DNA of 8,052 nt, from the NCBI GenBank assembly GCA_017936025.1, contig JAGBGL010000095.1, positions 1 through 8,052 on the forward strand, written 5' to 3'. The stretch is from Bacillota bacterium (GTDB lineage Bacteria > Bacillota > Clostridia > Peptostreptococcales > Anaerovoracaceae). The notes below the pieces were generated by a model that saw only the letters and a list, made by a program, of their open reading frames with translations, did no database searches and was not told the origin of the DNA. Of the stretch, positions 6,572 to 8,052 are shown in pieces. How positions within the stretch are numbered: position 1 is the first letter of the stretch; each line of letters starts with the position of its first letter. A program made the translations under genes and the position numbers.

Positions 6572-7673
6572 ATGTTAGAACTGGAGCAGATCAGATACGA
6601 ACTGCCTGACTTGCAGAGCAAGCTCGAAGAGGCAGGTGAGTCCCTTTGACCTTGCGGGTCTGAAGGGAAAATTAAAAGATTTTGACGAACATTCACATCA
6701 GCCGGGCTTCTGGGATGACCATGAAAATGCACAGAAGGTCATGAAAGAAAAGAAGTCTGTTGAAAACAAAATTGAAGAATACGAGACTTTAGCAACAGCG
6801 ATCGAAGATATTGAGGTCATGATGGAACTGGCAGAGGAAGAGGGCGACGAGTCCATGATCCCCGAGATACAGGAGGCCTATGACAAGGCGTGTGAAGATG
6901 TGGAAACACTGCGTCTGAAGACACTGCTGACAGGGGAGTATGATGCTAACAGTGCGATGGTTTCATTCCACGGAGGTTCCGGCGGAACAGAATCCAAGGA
7001 CTGGGCGGAGATGCTTTTCCGTATGTACGTGCGCTGGGCTGAGCGTAAAGGATATAAGGTAAAGATACTGGACTATCAGGAAGCAGCAGAGGCAGGCATT
7101 AACAGTGCCACTATTTTCGTAGAGGGTGAGAATGCCTACGGCTATCTTAAAAATGAGAGAGGCGTGCACCGTCTCGTGAGAATTTCACCGTTTGACTCTG
7201 CAGGAAGACGTCACACGTCATTTGCTTCTGTGGATGTCAGCCCGGATATCGATGCAGATATGACCGTAGAGATCGATCCGGAAGATATCCGTGTAGATAC
7301 TTACCGTTCATCCGGAGCAGGCGGACAGCATGTAAATACAACTGACTCTGCGATCCGAATCACACATATTCCTACGAATATCGTGGTTTCATGCCAGAAT
7401 GAACGTTCCCAGCATCAGAACCGTGATATGGCTATGAAAATGCTGATGTCCAAACTGGTTGAACTGAAAGAGCAGGAACATAAAGATAATCTGAAAGAAC
7501 TGCAGGGCGATTACAGCCAGATCACATGGGGCAGCCAGATCAGGTCCTATGTATTCCATCCGTACACAATGGTAAAAGACCACCGAACAAATGCAGAGGT
7601 CGGTAATGTGGAAGCAGTAATGGACGGCGATATCGATTACTTTATCAACGAAAAACTGAAACAGAGAGATTAA
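6572..7673 (+). CDS. prfB: Peptide chain release factor 2 (RF2), with +1 programmed frameshift
   Basis: RF2 recognises UAA and UGA stop codons on the ribosome and triggers hydrolysis of peptidyl-tRNA. The reading frame opens at ATG 6572 (ribosome binding site AAAGAAGG, 8 nt upstream), runs 25 codons to CTT and meets TGA at 6647-6649. Shifting +1 (join 6572..6646, 6648..7673) continues with GAC CTT GCG and gives a 366-residue protein of normal RF2 length. The stop-codon recognition tripeptide SPF falls at 205-207 and the catalytic GGQ at 250-252, the same positions as in E. coli RF2. Residue 246 is Ser, not the Thr peculiar to E. coli K-12. The N-terminal helical domain (about 1-110) and the domain containing RSSGAGGQHVNTTDSAIR are intact. 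Starting instead at GTG 6636 would drop most of the first helix and is an artefact of ignoring the frameshift. The neighbourhood with secA is typical of Bacillota. Confidence 0.97.
6634..6650 (+). promoter_or_regulatory. RF2 autoregulatory +1 frameshift site
   Basis: An internal Shine-Dalgarno-like AGGTGA (6634-6639), able to pair with six consecutive bases of the 16S rRNA 3' end, sits 4 nt before CTT-TGA-C (6644-6650). The CTT codon can slip to TTT and the TGA is followed by C, a poor termination context. The stop is codon 26, as in E. coli prfB. When RF2 is scarce the ribosome shifts +1 and makes more RF2; when it is abundant it stops, giving a 25-residue peptide. The mechanism is established for this gene family; the site is seen directly here. 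Confidence 0.95.
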
Positions 7674-7678
7674 CAGGC

Positions 7679-7701
7679 ATGCGCGGCCGGGGCCGCCGCA
7701 T
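7679..7701 (+). other. GC-rich intergenic hairpin between prfB and tex
   Basis: ATGCGCGGCC (7679-7688) and GGCCG-C-CGCAT (7691-7701) form a nearly continuous stem with one bulged C; the innermost pair must open to leave a 4-nt loop. It is far richer in G and C than its surroundings. No T-run follows, so it is not a standard intrinsic terminator. It could stabilise the upstream mRNA end or be a small dispersed palindromic repeat. Confidence 0.5.
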
Positions 7702-7725
7702 TCCGTCAGAAAGGTAAATACACCG

Positions 7726-8052
7726 ATGAATATAATTGAAACACTTGCTGCTGAGTTCCATGTGAAGGTTTCTCAGGTGGAAAATACAGTGGCGCTGATC
7801 GATGACGGCAATACTGTCCCGTTCATCGCAAGATACAGAAAAGAAGCGACAGGCGGGCTTTCCGATGAGGTCCTCCGTGATATGGATGACAGACTTACTT
7901 ACCTGCGTAATCTGGAAGCAAGAAAAGAAGAGGTCATCCGTCTCATCGACGAACAGGGTAAACTCGATGATGAACTGAAGGCTAAAATCATGGAAGCAGA
8001 GGTTCTTCAGAGAGTAGAAGACCTGTATAAACCGTTCAAGCAGAAAAAGGCA
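7726..8052 (+). CDS. tex: Tex-family transcription accessory / RNA-binding protein, N-terminal part
   Basis: The frame is open from ATG 7726 to the window end, giving the first 109 residues of a protein that is normally about 700-780 long. The start MNIIETLAAEF, the hallmark NTVPFIARYRKEATGGLSDE (30-49), the RLTYLRNLEARKEEV segment (56-70), EQGKLDDEL (76-84) and EDLYKPFKQK (98-107) match the N-terminal helical domain of Tex (YhgF in E. coli). Tex proteins bind nucleic acid through a C-terminal S1 domain and contain a YqgF-like fold; they affect transcription and RNA handling, with the precise role varying by species. The weak ribosome binding site AAAGG (7710-7714) is 11 nt from the ATG. The gene lies 52 nt after prfB in the same direction and may share its transcript. 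It is cut by the window edge, not visibly broken. Confidence 0.93.
   Translation, partial: MNIIETLAAEFHVKVSQVENTVALIDDGNTVPFIARYRKEATGGLSDEVLRDMDDRLTYLRNLEARKEEVIRLIDEQGKLDDELKAKIMEAEVLQRVEDLYKPFKQKKA

Noticed and set aside
6636..7673. RF2 beginning at GTG 6636 as a stand-alone 345-residue gene
   Set aside because: The upstream 25 codons, the internal Shine-Dalgarno-like element and CTT-TGA-C show that the real gene starts at 6572 and uses a programmed frameshift. SPF and GGQ then fall at the family's usual positions.

Overview
The window is a stretch of ordinary housekeeping chromosome from what looks like a low-to-mid GC member of the Bacillota, probably an anaerobic Clostridia species. 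The evidence for this is the strong AGGAGG-type ribosome binding sites, the secA-to-prfB gene neighbourhood, a 366-residue RF2 with an in-frame TGA frameshift site, and a cysteine-rich iron-sulfur protein. The genus cannot be fixed from sequence alone.

Layout. (a) Positions 1-137 hold a dense series of hairpins and no supported gene. They resemble the 3' (right) end of an IS200/IS605-type element with its omegaRNA-like region. The last hairpin stops only 7 nt from the stop codon of the next gene. (b) A minus-strand PLP-dependent class I/II aminotransferase occupies 141-1316. It has a clear sigma-A promoter and a leader of about 100 nt that carries an intrinsic terminator before the start codon, so it is probably controlled by attenuation or by an unidentified riboswitch. 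(c) The divergent intergenic region (1317-1596) also holds a 9-bp inverted repeat, a 7-bp direct repeat pair and a weaker plus-strand promoter. (d) A plus-strand, closely spaced gene series follows: a CNNM/CBS/CorC-type membrane protein (1597-2910), secA (2913-5669, 2 nt gap), a QueG-like iron-sulfur protein (5691-6506), prfB (6572-7673, read through a +1 programmed frameshift) and the start of tex (7726 to the window end).

The plus-strand genes combine protein export (SecA), translation termination (RF2), a transcription/RNA-binding accessory factor (Tex), a probable ion-transport protein and a redox protein related to the tRNA queuosine enzyme QueG. The secA-prfB pairing is a familiar Bacillota arrangement. 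The QueG-like gene inserted between them is the least standard part.

I found no convincing undescribed multi-gene system. The observations most worth following up are the attenuator leader of the aminotransferase, the element end abutting that gene's stop codon, and the atypical C-terminal cysteine arrangement of the QueG-like protein. The prfB frameshift is a clear example of a known mechanism and must be annotated as a joined CDS.
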